Positions 23,165 to 35,335 are shown, counted from the stretch's first letter. The stretch is DNA of 64,000 nucleotides from Globodera rostochiensis (GCA_018350325.1 JAEVLN010000042.1:124001-188000), one strand, 5' to 3'. The notes: generated by a model not told the origin, from the sequence alone. Made by a program: numbers and translations.

Positions 23165-23445
23165 CACGAGTCTAACGAACCGGGGGATCCCCAATTTCGG
23201 GGATCAGCAAACCGGGGGAAGCGAGGACGGGGATGGCAAAATTTCGGGGGTTCGGGGGACCCCAATTCGGGGATCAGCAAACCGGGGAAAGCGAAGACGG
23301 GATGATCAAGTATTAAAACAAAGACCGGGGATGAAATGTTGGGGGTTCGGGGACCCCAATTCGGGGATCAGCAAACCCGGGGGAAGCGGGGACGGGGATG
23401 ATCTTGCTAAAAGACCGGGGATCCCCAATTATTCCCCGTTGCGCC
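23165..23445. repeat. ~85-110 bp tandem repeat, G-rich
   Basis: Three to four copies of CCCCAATT(T)CGGGGATCAGC followed by AAACCGGGGGAAGCGAGGAC. Lies downstream of the GPCR stop. Its words match the interior of the elements at 36696-37126 and 60571-60685. Confidence 0.75.
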
Positions 23446-23555
23446 CGACTGCCTTCGGGCAAAACAATTTACCAAGTTAGGGACGGAGAGGTCGCGCGCA
23501 ACAAAAATCGATCGATTCCAAATACATAACGTAATTTCGAAACATTTCTTTCCGA

Positions 23556-26500
23556 TCAGTTGCTGAACTCTGTGCGCGAGTGTCTCGCCGATTGGGAACC
23601 GTTGCGGATGATCCCGTCGGCGTCAACCCGCGCCGGCGGCAACAGATCATCACATTCGGAACCGCTTTGTTGGCGCAGCAACGCATCGCGCAGGGACAGC
23701 GTGGACTGTTTCGGCATACGGTAGGTGGGCGTCGAGCTCTGTGAGCCGATGTTTTTTGAATGGACACGCAAATATTTCTCAACAAATCGTCCATGAACTG
23801 TCGGTTACCGTACAGAGGAGGCTAATTAATAATACAGTAAGAAGTGATTTTGATCGATTACCATAATTACAAAAATCTTCCTTTTAAAAAATTTTTTTGG
23901 CATAAAAAGCAATTATAAAGCTCAAATCCTCCACCAAAACTTCACGCTTGGACTGTCGGTTACCGTACCGAGGAGGCTAATTAATAATACAGTAAGTAGT
24001 AATTTTGATCGGTTATCATAATTACAAAATATCTTCCTAATTTTTTTTGGCACAAAAAGCAATTAAAAAGCTCAATTATGCGTGGATGGCACAGCGATGT
24101 ATCCGGATGCCAAAAAAAGTCCGGAATCAATTTCGGCACACAAAAAATGTCCGGCATCCGGATTCCGGCACACAAAAAAATGTCCGGAATCCGGAAAATC
24201 GGGAAACCGAAATCCGGTTAGTATGGCACTACCATCTGTTGCTGGAGAGTGGTGCTGACCTTGTTTTGGTGGTTGTTAATCACCGAATGGTTCGGACCCG
24301 TCTTGGCATTCTGGAGGTTACGCGAGCAGCGGGCGGCTGTTGCGAACACGGCATTGTTGTTGCACATTGTCCCACCGGGCGATGTGCCGTGCATGTTGTT
24401 GGACACCACACTGGTCACATTTGTCTGCGTCGGCACATTGGACAGTGCCAACGACGAATATTTCTTGCGCGAACGTCCACGGAACTGCGCCGCAGCAAAG
24501 AGAGAAAAAACACAACATTCGTTAATTGGTTAATTAAAGCGCCCTAGGGGATGCTTCACTCTCTCTCTCTCTCAGTGTTGTTCGGTAGTGACGCACGAGA
24601 CCCAAAATTTACCGAGACTCGAGAGTCGAGACCGAGAAATGACCCCGAGACTCGAGACCGAGATCGAGACCCAAAAAAACCAGAGAAATTTCTCGAGTTA
24701 AGACTCGAGACCGAAACTCTCGTGCATCATTATTGTCCGGGGACAAAACGTCCTAGAGTTGTTGGCTGGGGACTGGGGGCACGCACGCCCTTTGCTGGAG
24801 AGCAGGGCCCCCGGCATCAGGGTTTGCGATTTATCAGGATCGGCATTTTCGGGGAAAATCATAAAAAGAATTCCCGATCCTGTCGAAAAAAATCTTGGCG
24901 AGAGTCCCCCCCCCCTCCCACACGAGTGTGCCAATTTACCAAATGTGCCTTCAAAATCAGCACCGCGCGTCGACGAAAGTGGGCGGAGCTGGAGCAGAAC
25001 AGAAAGAAGTTGAGCACTTTGCCTGTGTGTGGCAAAGAATTTTCAATTGCGTTCTCTATTCCCCCCCCCCCCCCCTCCGGCGGCGGTGTCGAAAATAGCA
25101 AATTTTATTGTTTTGTTTTTTGAATTGTTCGATTAACCGAAGCCTCGCCGATTTTTGATTAAATCGTCGGCCTTGGTTAACCCGTCATTTTCCGGCGCAA
25201 CCGAGTGCCATTGGCTTGAAGCCGCGAAAACACTAATCAACGAGATCTTAGCTTAACAGTTCCGAAAAGCCATACGGTTCGTACTGATCTAGTCCGGCCC
25301 GTGAACTGATGTCCAAAAATCAGATTACTACGACCAATTCAGCGCTGGATCGGACCGGATCGGATCAGCAGATCGCGTTGCACATTTGTGAAGTTTTTTC
25401 TAAATTAAACAACACATGGACCCAAGGACGAGATCGATCGCGTCGATCTCGCTCGTACTACCCCCCGGTCTCTCATGGACCAAAGCTCACCCGTGACCAA
25501 GATGCTGTTGAGGATGGCTGAGGCGGTCACCAACGGGGCCACAAAGTGTTCCCAAACGACGGGACCCAACTGTATATATTATGTTGTACATATATATACA
25601 GTACACAGGAAAAGAAACGGTAAAAGAGGGTTACCGTATACAACCCGGTGTGTGATGTCTCTACCTACCGTAGGAAGATGGGTTATGGTGAAGCAAGAGA
25701 CAATTGCGATCACTGTGGCGGTCACCTTGCGCTCCTGACGCTGGAAGGCGGCGACGTCCGAGTATCTGCTGCCAAAGGGGGCGGCAAAATGAGAGAGTTT
25801 GGCGGCAAATTGGACAGAGAGAAAAAATGGTGCTGAACAGGGCCATGCTCTGGTTGCCTTTTTAAACACCAGAAAACAGAATTCTGGTGCCCAAAACGAT
25901 CAGAAAGAAACCAGAACAGAACAAAGCACATCCTTGGTGCTATGGTGCTGAACAGGGCCGTGCTCTGGTTGCCTTTTTAAACACCAGAAAACAGAATTCT
26001 GGTGCCCAAAACGATCAGAAAGAAACCAGAACAGAACAAAGCACATCCCTGGTGCTATGGTGCTGAACAGGGCCATGCTCTGGTTGCCTTTTTAAACACC
26101 AGAAAACAGAATTCTGGTGCCCAAAACGACCAGAAAGAAACCAGAACAGAACAAAGCACATCCTTGGTGCTATGGTGCTGAACAGGGCCGTGCTCTGGTT
26201 GCCTTTTTAAACACCAGAAAACAGAATTCTGGTGCCCAAAACGATCAGAAAGAAACCAGAACAGAACAAAGCACATCCCTGGTGCTATGGTGCTGAACAG
26301 GGCCATGCTCTGGTTGCCTTTTTAAACACCAGAAAACAGAATTCTGGTGCCCAAAACGATCAGAAAGAAACCAGAACAGAACAAAGCACATCCCTGGTGC
26401 TATGGTGCTGAACAGGGCCGTGCTCTGGTTGCCTTTTTAAACACCAGAAAACAGAATTCTGGTGCCCAAAACGACCAGAAAGAAACCAGAACAGAACAAA

Positions 26501-29500
26501 GCACATCCTTGGTGCTATGGTGCTGAACAGGGCCATGCTCTGGTTGCCTTTTTTAAACACCAGAAAACAGAATTCTGGTGCCCAAAACGATCAGAAAGAA
26601 ACCAGAACAAAACAAAGCACATCCCTGGTGCTATGGTGCTGAACAGGGCCATGCTCTGGTTGCCTTTTTAAACACCAGAAAACAGAATTCTGGTGTCCAA
26701 AACGATCAGAAAGAAACCAGAACAGAACAAAGCACATCCTTGGTGCTATGGTGCTGAACAGGGCCATGCTCTGGTTGCCTTTTTTAAACACCAGAAAACA
26801 GAATTCTGGTGCCCAAAACGATCAGAAAGAAACCAGAACAAAACAAAGCACATCCCTGGTGCTATGGTGCTGAACAGGGCCATGCTCTGGTTGCCTTTTT
26901 TAAACACCAGAAAACAGAATTCTGGTGCCCAAAACGATCAGAAAGAAACCAGAACAAAACAAAGCACATCCCTGGTGCTATGGTGCTGAACAGGGCCATG
27001 CTCTGGTTGCCTTTTTAAACACCAGAAAACAGAATTCTGGTGCCCAAAACGATCAGAAAGAAACCAGAACAGAACAAAGCACATCCCTGGTGCTATGGTG
27101 CTGAACAGGGCCGTGCTCTGGTTGCCTTTTTAAACACCAGAAAACAGAATTCTGGTGCCCAAAACGACCAGAAAGAAACCAGAACAGAACAAAGCACATC
27201 CTTGGTGCTATGGTGCTGAACAGGGCCATGCTCTGGTTGCCTTTTTTAAACACCAGAAAACAGAATTCTGGTGCCCAAAACGATCAGAAAGAAACCAGAA
27301 CAAAACAAAGCACATCCCTGGTGCTATGGTGCTGAACAGGGCCATGCTCTGGTTGCCTTTTTAAACACCAGAAAACAGAATTCTGGTGTCCAAAACGATC
27401 AGAAAGAAACCAGAACAGAACAAAGCACATCCTTGGTGCTATGGTGCTGAACAGGGCCATGCTCTGGTTGCCTTTTTTAAACACCAGAAAACAGAATTCT
27501 GGTGCCCAAAACGATCAGAAAGAAACCAGAACAAAACAAAGCACATCCCTGGTGCTATGGTGCTGAACAGGGCCATGCTCTGGTTGCCTTTTTTAAACAC
27601 CAGAAAACAGAATTCTGGTGCCCAAAACGATCAGAAAGAAACCAGAACAAAACAAAGCACATCCCTGGTGCTATGGTGCTGAACAGGGCCATGCTCTGGT
27701 TGCCTTTTTAAACACCAGAAAACAGAATTCTGGTGCCCAAAACGATCAGAAAGAAACCAGAACAGAACAAAGCACATCCCTGGTGCTATGGTGCTGAACA
27801 GGGCCATGCTCTGGTTGCCTTTTTAAACACCAGAAAACAGAATTCTGGTGCCCAAAACGATCAGAAAGAAACCAGAACAGAACAAAGCACATCCCTGGTG
27901 CTATGGTGCTGAACAGGGCCGTGCTCTGGTTGCCTTTTTTAAACACCAGAAAACAGAATTCTGGTGCCCAAAACGATCAGAAAGAAACCAGAACAGAACA
28001 AAACACAAGGTGCTGAAGCCGTTCAACCGACCGACCGACCAACAAACAAACAAACAACCCACCGGAACTCCTGCTGCTGCTGTTGCTGTTGGCACTTCTT
28101 GGAGGAGCCGGAACTACCGGTGGAGGCGCGCGGGAGCAGTTGACGCTTGCGCAAGAAGTACACCAACGACACATTGAGCACCGCCACAGCGACAACGGGC
28201 ACAAACACGCCGAACAGCGACTGGACATATTTGGCAATGCGCACGTAGCGCACCAGCACAGGCGACGTGCCGTTCAGCTGAACAGGAGGACAACGCATTA
28301 GAGCCCGGACTTAGGGACCGAGCGATATTTCAATCGAGAATCTCGAAATCGTCGATCAAGACTATTGTCGGGGCGGGCTCTAAGACGGCACAGAGTCCAG
28401 AGAGAGACATTTTCACAATCTTTTGCCCGACCATTCGCTCAATATGACTCTTGATCATATTCAACCCTTTGGGTATGCGAATGGCGATCTGATCCATCTG
28501 TTTCTTCATCTGATCACTTGGGTGGTGGGTGGGTCATTATTTATATCGTACCGAGCATCATATTGTGATCTAATCCGTGATCTTATCAAATCTTTTCAAT
28601 CAATCAACTCCTTGGGTCACATTCATTCCATTCACTGATCGGCGGATCACTCAAAGATCATACGGACAGAAAAACATTAGCCCAAATTTAGGGTTAACAT
28701 TTGACCCCCCCTCCCCCCGGGGGCATACCGGTACGTACGTACCTCGCTGATGTGGTGGATGCTCGGCAGCACGCGCTTCTTGTTGCAGTCCACGCGGATG
28801 GTCACCCGGTAGTCCAAATGGTGGAACAAGGACAGCCCGAACGCGAGCCCGTAGATGGTGAAGATCAACAGCAGCAGACGCGTGTCACGTAGCTGGAACC
28901 GCTAAAAAGCGAACACGGATTTACAATGCTACCAATGCCAAGTTTTCGTTTCAAAAAACTCTAAAAAATGCAATTCGTTTCAAAAAATTCTAAAAAATGC
29001 AATTCGTTTCAAAAAATTCTAAAAAATGCAATTCGTTTCAAAAAAAAACCTCTAAAAAATGCAATTCGTTTTAAAAAACTCTAAAAAATGCAATTCGTTT
29101 CAAAAAAAACTCTACAAATAAACTCTAAAAATGCCGCGCCGGCGAGCACAAAGACTCCCACCGTATGCATCGGGTGGCGAACACCGCTGAACCGTTCCAA
29201 CGACACCGCCAGGACCAGGCTGAAATAATTTTTAAAAATAAAAAAAAAATTTTGTCGTCACAATGTCGCGGCGGTTGAGAAGCAATTGGCCAATGCCACC
29301 CAATGAATTTTGCTGAGGCTAAAAAAGGTGCCATAATTAAATGTGTTAAACTTTTAAATGTAGAGGACTTTGAAAATTTGAGTTTTGGCGCCCCCGGCAA
29401 AATGCGGTTTTTGGCATTCAGCCAAATTCTATTTAAAATATATATATACCATACCTATATTTGCATTAGAGATCATCCGACTTGAAGACCGATCGAGATT

Positions 29501-31335
29501 TGTGATCGAAAATCTCAATCCAAAAACAACACCGAGATTTTGATCGGGAATCTCTCGATTTTACCAAGATTTCGATCGGTCGAGTTTACCAAGATTTCGA
29601 TCGGGAATCTCTCAAGTTTACCAAGATTTCGATCGGGAATCTTGATCGGTCCAAATCTCTAATTTGCATACAGATAAAAGTAGGCGAATCGTATGCTTTT
29701 GTAGAAGATGGAGAAGGAGGCCAACGAGTGGGGCAGCATGCACAAAAGGAAGGCCAAATCGGCAAATGCCATTGCCGACAGGAGGGTATTGGCCTTAAAT
29801 GGAAAAAATCCAAAAATTTTCATGGCGCCTCCGGGGAAATTGGTAAAAATAAAAACCCCGCAACCAACCTGATTCTTCATACCGGACGACAACAGAACGC
29901 ACAGGTTGATCGAATTGCCGATCACGCCCAAGCAGAATTGGAGCGGGAAAATGTAATGCTGAACAAATTTTCTGCAATTTTAACCACCCACCCCCCCCGG
30001 CGAAAACCCTTTAATTTCTGCAATTTTAACCCGCCCCCCGGCTAAACCCCCTTTAATTTCTGCAATTTTAACCCCCCCCCCCCCCTCCCTCCGGCGAAAA
30101 TCCTTCAATTTCTGCAATTTTAACCCGCCCCCCGGCTAAACCCCCTTTAATTTCTGCAATTTTAACCCACCCCCCGGCTAAACCCCCTTTAATTTCTGCA
30201 ATTTTAACCACCCACCCCCCCCCCGGCGAAAACCCTTTAATTTCTGCAATTTTAACCCGCCCCCCGGCTAAACCCCCTTTAATTTCTGCAATTTTAACCC
30301 ACCCCCCCCCCTCCCTCCGGCGAAAATCCTTCAATTTCTGCAATTTTAACCACCCACCCCCCCCCCCGGCGAAAACCCTTTAATTTCTGCAATTTTAACC
30401 CGCCCCCCGGCTAAACCCCCTTTAATTTCTGCAATTTTAACCACCCACCCCCCCCCCCCCGGCGAAAACCCTTTAATTTCTGCAATTTTAACCCGCCCCC
30501 CGGCTAAACCCCCTTTAATTTCTGCAATTTTAACCACCCACCCCCCCCCCCGGCGAAAACCCTTTAATTTCTGCAATTTTAACCCGCCCCCCGGCTAAAC
30601 CCCCTTTAATTTCTGCAATTTTAACCCACCCCCCCCCCTCCCTCCGGCGAAAATCCTTCAATTTCTGCAATTTTAACCACCCACCCCCCCCCCCCGGCGA
30701 AAACCCTTTAATTTCTGCAATTTTAACCCGCCCCCCGGCTAAACCCCCTTTAATTTCTGCAATTTTAACCACCCACCCCCCCCCCCCCGGCGAAAACCCT
30801 TTAATTTCTGCAATTTTAACCCGCCCCCCGGCTAAACCCCCTTTAATTTCTGCAATTTTAACCCACCCCCCCCCCCCCCTCCCTCCGGCGAAAATCCTTC
30901 AATTTCTGCAATTTTAACCACCCACCCCCCCCCCGGCGAAAACCCTTTAATTTCTGCAATTTTAACCCGCCCCCCGGCTAAACCCCCTTTAATTTCTGCA
31001 ATTTTAACCACCCACCCCCCCCCCCCGGCGAAAACCCTTTAATTTCTGCAATTTTAACCCGCCCCCCGGCTAAACCCCCTTTAATTTCTGCAATTTTAAC
31101 CCACCCCCCCCCCCCCTCCCTCCGGCGAAAATCCTTCAATTTCTGCAATTTTAACCCACTCACCAACGCATCAAAATATTTTATAATTAATAGCAAAAGT
31201 GCCTGAATGTAGTAGTCCATCTGAAATAAAAAATCCACAAAAATAAACAAAATTATCATAAATAAACAGCCGACTTACCATCCCAACCGTCAATGCCATG
31301 CCTTCGAAAGCAATGCCAGGATTTGTGCAATTCAT
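23556..31335 (-). CDS. Rhodopsin-family peptide-receptor-like GPCR, 13 exons, complete
   Basis: Exons: 31279-31335, 31164-31220, 29869-29958, 29672-29793, 29262-29312, 29162-29219, 28743-28901, 28063-28277, 25669-25765, 25491-25569, 24940-25022, 24233-24484, 23556-23777; 1,542 nt, 513 aa, phases agree throughout. Starts MNCTNPG (N-glycosylation site). Seven helices in order: LGVIGNSINLCVLLSS (TM1), LLSAMAFADLAFLLCMLPHS (TM2), KIHWVALANCFSTAAT (TM3), LVLAVSLERFSGVRHPMHT (ERF in place of DRY), LLLLIFTIYGLAFGLSLF (TM4), LFGVFVPVVAVAVLNVSL (TM5), KVTATVIAIVSCFTITHLP (TM6), LVTASAILNSILVTGKVLNF (TM7), then helix 8 SAHFRRR. Loop 3 has a Gln run. This resembles nematode FMRFamide-like peptide receptors; the ligand is inference. 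Without the last splice the reading ends at 24218. TTTTGGCAG directly precedes the start, suggesting trans-splicing. The gene spans 7.8 kb for 1.5 kb of coding because three introns hold minisatellites. Confidence 0.92.
23797..24085. repeat. ~150-bp tandem duplication spanning an acceptor region
   Basis: ACTGTCGGTTACCGTAC(A/C)GAGG, then AGGCTAATTAATAATACAGTAAG and downstream bases, occurs at about 23798 and 23952. It is in the last GPCR intron and duplicates the polypyrimidine/acceptor-like stretch next to the final exon. Confidence 0.8.
24586..24732. mobile_element. hAT-like MITE in GPCR gene
   Basis: Ends TAGTGACGCACGAGA and TCTCGTGCATCATTA are inverted repeats. Flanks TTGTTCGG (24578-24585) and TTGTCCGG (24733-24740) match at 7 of 8. 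Interior is GAGACCGAG-rich. Confidence 0.75.
25823..28016. repeat. 115-bp satellite with 693-bp higher-order repeat, in GPCR intron
   Basis: About 19 units of 115-116 bp (contains CAGAATTCTGGTGCCCAAAA, AGCACATCCCTGGTGC and GAACAGGGCCATGCTC). Variants recur with a shift of exactly 693 bp (six units): positions 26360, 26462, 26591, 26693 and 26809 match 27053, 27155, 27284, 27386 and 27502. Fills the intron between TM5 and TM6 exons. Confidence 0.95.
28935..29118. repeat. ~29-bp minisatellite in GPCR intron
   Basis: Six units of CAATTCGTTTCAAAAAA followed by CTCTAAAAAATG between exons 29162-29219 and 28743-28901. Confidence 0.9.
29467..29661. mobile_element. hAT-like MITE 10 nt from a splice donor
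   Basis: Ends TAGAGATC and the complement of CAAATCTCTA, flanked by exact 8-bp duplications ATTTGCAT (29459-29466, 29662-29669). Interior repeats AGATTTCGATCGGGAATCT. Its right end lies 10 nt inside the intron after GPCR exon 29672-29793. Confidence 0.8.
29985..31157. repeat. ~59-bp C-rich minisatellite in GPCR intron
   Basis: About 19 units of TTTAATTTCTGCAATTTTAA followed by CCCGCCCCCCGGCTAAACCC or CCACCC(C)nGGCGAAAACCC. Unit types alternate in a higher-order pattern of three (about 175 bp). C runs reach 12-14 nt. Fills the intron between exons 31164-31220 and 29869-29958. Confidence 0.92.
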
Positions 31336-33852
31336 TTTCTGCCAATTTTTTTTGTTTGAATTTTTGGTTTCTGAATTTTCGGAAATTGTTTTTTTGTTTA
31401 TTATATTTTTGCTAGACTTTGTTTACACTATTTTCTTAAACCCATTTGGGCAGAGAGAAATTTACCCCCCCCCCCCCCCCCTCGGGCGTGGGAATTGGGG
31501 GAGGCGGGGGCGGGTCAGTTCTGGCCCGGCCAATTCCGGCCAGTGCCGTCACTGACCGGGACGGAATCGACCCGCGCTCGGGCGGCCGGGCGGCCAATCC
31601 TTTGATAAAAAAAGAGCCCAAAAAGGCCCCATGATCACATATGTCACGAAGCCGGTGAAAAAACAAAAATTGTTGTTATTTTTGTTTTTCATTTACCTAT
31701 CATTTGTTTATTGAATTTTGTATTTACCTACTTTAAAAGTGTTCGCCGAAAACATTTGTTAAATTTAAAGTAAATTGAAAACAAAATAAAATTAACAATT
31801 GAGGCTAACAAATACAGAAATATTTTTAAAAAAAATAAAAATTTGAATGGAATAACACAAAAACAACTGCTGCCTACGCCCGAGGGGTTTTTTCTGTGTC
31901 ATTCAGTGAACAGAGACTAATTGATACCCTCGGGACACATTTTAGCTCAATGAAATAAAATGGGGAAAAACAGAAATGGACCACACATATTTTACATTTT
32001 ACATTTTCAATTAAACATTTTAATATTTTTTGTATTATTTAAATTTATATGGCCCTCATTATTTTATGACGGAGTGTCCACAATAATTCTTGTCATTTTA
32101 GCTGCTCAATGACCAGTTTTTCGGGACCAAAACCCGGGGATTTTCGCGTCGGGATTATTATTCTGTGCAATTTGTTTATGGATTGGCACTTTTGTGCTAA
32201 TTAAGACTGTTAGTTTTATTTAAATTATTTAAATATCTGTAATATTTATCAACAATTCGAAAGCTAAATGAATGAATGTGAATTTTACGCAAAGCTCGTG
32301 ACTTCTTTTCATTTCTGCTTTTAACGTACCGAAAAAGCAAGACCAAACATTGGCATGCCCCCGGGGGATTTTTGTGATTTTGCACCAAATTCTTTCAATT
32401 AAACTGAGTTAGACTGGTCGTCTGGCAAACAGTCCATGCCATCCGGAGAGAGCACATTTATGCCGGAAGCATTTATTTAATTTGGCCAATTTTGAGACGC
32501 ACACAAAATTGGCCAAATAATTTTGGTGGCCAAAGCGTAATCATGGCCAAGATTTAATCATTTCACTGTGCAAAATTAAGTGATGTTTGCGCTTGATGAG
32601 ACGAATTTTGTTCAAAAAGCGCTGTTTTGGGAAGGCAAAGCACTCAAAAAATGGGGACATTTCCTCAAAATTGGCCAAAGAATGGCTTAAATTTTATTTT
32701 GAATTATTCCGCAACAAAAAAAAATGTTTTCGATACAAAATTTTGTTCCTTCCGCTTATGTAAGTAGAGGTAAATGTGTACAATTTTTTGGAAATGGCAA
32801 CATCTTTTTATGCCACCAGAAAATGGAACGTAAATATTTGGCAAAATGTTTAAGGTGCTAATTAGTGGACAAAATGTCGGCAAATATTGGGGGTAAATAT
32901 CTAAATTATACGCCTTGGAAACCGTACTTTTCATCTCTTCTCTACACAATCCGCCGACAATATGTACAAAAACATGAATTTACACACTTCCGTTTATGGA
33001 AAATTTTTGGCGTGACGAGGAGGGGGGAACGCTGCGGGCGGACCAATTCAGTACCTTACAGTTCAGTCCCATGCGGTTCAGTACCAGCAATTTTCAAAGT
33101 CTATAATTGAAAGCTCTGAATGAGAAGAATCATTTGGGGAAAGCGGTTCATTCGTTTTTAAAAGGTGAACCGGTCCCGACCAACTCTAATCGGAAGAAGT
33201 CAGGGGTTTGAATCGGCATCGGACCCATTTTTGCCAATTGAAGACCCCCCGAGAGCACAATGTTGTGGCATGGAATTGCGTGTGGGGGGGGGGGGGGTAC
33301 ACGTCTGTGGCCATGCGGAGGTTTTGTGCGTCATAAAAAAGGGGTGGCGCTGCATAGGATATATGCCAATGGTCGTGCCGACAATGCCCCCAGGGGAGCA
33401 CTCATTTATTTGGTCAAAATGAGTGAACGGATGGCATTAACGGGGCTTAATTAAGCCTTAAGGCGACACCGAAATTGGATTAATCCGCTGCTGGAGGGGA
33501 TGAGAAGTGCTGCGGCGGCGGCGTGCCAATGCTGGGACTGACAGCGCTTGGCGGGGGGGGGGGGGGGGGGGGGGGGGGGAAGAATGGCACTTTTATAGGC
33601 GCCGTTTTCGGCAAGTAAAAAAAAAGCGAACACCGCCAAATTTCCATTTTTTTTTTCGTCGCGTTTCGTGTTCACTCAATTCGAACCGGTTGCCATCAAA
33701 TTTGTCGTGGGAGAGTGAGCAAAAGTGCTTTTACACTGGGAAAATGAGTAGGGTTGAGCCCCGACCCCTCGGGGCGGGAAAGTCGGGGAGGTCGGGGTTG
33801 GCAATGTCGGGGTCGGGGACGACCAAATTTTTCGGGGTCGCTTAACCCTAGT
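31336..33852. other. Intergenic
   Basis: Upstream of the GPCR. A GC-rich open stretch at about 31440-31660 (poly-C run, Pro-rich on the minus strand) and another at 33160-33460 have no usable splice context. Long G run at 33551-33580. Element-like TAGGGTTGAGCCCCG...CTTAACCCTA at 33749-33850 without a target duplication. Confidence 0.4.
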
Positions 33853-34254
33853 TCAAAGGATAGGGCGGCCGGCAGCATCCACCGCGGGGACTTTTGTCCA
33901 CGAGTTTCTTCCTCCAACCTCAACTGACCGCCCACGTCGGGCTTCAAGAGTAAATGCTAGTGAACAAAATTAGTAAAAAAAAACATTTTAAATAATTTAA
34001 TACGATAAAAAAGGTTTCTTTTCATAACCATAGGCAGTTTGATGCCGATGAACTTTAGCTGATTTTGTATAGAGTAAACTAAAAAAACGTGAAAATCGCT
34101 TTTTTTGTTGTTAATTTGATCAACTTCCTTCCCCACCCTGAAATTGATTGGTCTCCTCAAAAGCTGTCTTGATACTTTGCGGAGATTGGTGCACTAAAAC
34201 TCTAAATTTGTTCGAATTCGGGTTCGGAATTCGACAAATGAATGTCAGATTCAT
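33853..34254 (-). CDS. Candidate 83-aa protein, 3 exons
   Basis: Exons 34137-34254, 34029-34058 and 33853-33956 join with GT-AG introns and consistent phase from ATG (MNLTFICRIPNPNSNK) to TGA, giving 252 nt. The three exons also stay open in a second frame (an acceptor at about 34195 would start CTNLRKVSRQLLRRP), so the frame choice is not certain. I prefer the frame with a start and a stop. No domain recognised; basic, no signal peptide. A G-rich TIR-like repeat begins 3 bp beyond the stop. Confidence 0.42.
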
Positions 34255-34525
34255 GTTTCTCGGCCTAAATTACCCATAAAACAATGAGAATAACAAATTT
34301 TGAGGGCAGGGGAGAGTGACAGAACAGAAAAGTACCGTACCTAAAGAGGGGGTAGGTACTGTACTAATTGATTTCTTTCATGATTATTGAATAAAAATAT
34401 TTTCCAATTCGCCAAATTCTTATGCTTGTTTATGAACAAAAAACATTTGCCAACATTTGACATTTCAAAATTCAGCCGGTCGTTAATCGTTGGCAAAAAA
34501 ACCCCTCCAGCGTATAATGAATGGA

Positions 34526-35019
34526 CAGGGCTCGCAGATGAAAATTTTCAAAAGCCTCATTTGGCAAGCAAAAAAATCTCATTTATGACCAAAAACCTCA
34601 TTTTGCTTAAAGTTTTTTGCGCGCGATTTTTCCTAAATACTTTTTTAGTGGGGGGGGGGGGGGTCGGCGGTGCCGATAGGCGCCGCCGAGAAAATTCGAA
34701 TTTTTGACTCAATTTGTTAACAGATTTGCAACTAAATTTGCAGAAATGTGATGCTTTTTTGCCTTAAAAAAATTGAAAATGAGGTTTTTTTAAGAAAATT
34801 CCCAATTATTTTAATGAAAAAGTTGAAGAACATTACGCCAAATATGCAAAATTAATAGAAATTTTCGATTTTATTAGGGAAATTCGCAAAAAGCCTCAAA
34901 AAACATCATCAAACTCCAAAAAGCCACAAAATGAGGCTAAACCTCATTTTAAAAATTTAGCCTCATTGGACTATCAAAAAGCCACAAAATGAGGCTAAAA
35001 CCTCTATCTGCGAGCCCTG
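34526..35019. mobile_element. hAT-like MITE with GC palindrome
   Basis: Ends CAGGGCTCGCAGATGA and ATCTGCGAGCCCTG are inverted repeats, flanked by exact 8-bp duplications TGAATGGA (34518-34525, 35020-35027). Contains GGCGGTGCCGATAGGCGCCG (34666-34687). 494 bp, non-coding. Confidence 0.92.
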
Positions 35020-35231
35020 TGAATGGATGCTTTGCAAAACAAACAAAGTTTTATGGCCTGCCTGTTTAAGGGCAATCGGAAAATTTTTAGATTAAGTTTT
35101 AAGTAAACCATTTGCTGAAAAGACCAAGTTCTTTTTAGCCTTCACTATCAGGCATCCAACATTGGCAAATGATAAAAAGTCGGCGCATGGCAAAGTTTAA
35201 GCATCAATCACATATTTTATTTAAGCATTAA

Positions 35232-35335
35232 GCCACCGAGGGTTCGGTGTCGAAGATCGGCAGGGTGAAGAATTTTGGGGCATCGGTTCTACATGCAAAA
35301 TTGCCAGGCTCGGAGTTTTCGGGGACGAAGCCTAA
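35232..35335 (-). CDS. Possible terminal exon of an unidentified gene
   Basis: After an acceptor CCTTTTAG, one frame reads GFVPENSEPGNF...FFTLPIFDTEPSVA then TAA. Codons look used (TTC, CCC, GAC). A second frame is also open, and I could not join it to an upstream exon with a matching phase (a donor near 35365 is out of phase). Low confidence. Confidence 0.3.

Noticed and set aside
25823..28016. Repeated 66-98 codon ORFs, nearly identical to one another
   Set aside because: They are the 115-bp satellite read in frame; the same peptide recurs with the 693-bp period.
25823..28016. CRISPR-like array
   Set aside because: Direct repeats without unique spacers, in an intron of an animal gene; it is a satellite.
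33749..33850. Additional MITE with 8-bp duplication
   Set aside because: Ends TAGGGTTGAGCCCCG and CTTAACCCTA look related, but the flanks (AAAATGAG and GTTCAAAG) do not match, so I do not count it.
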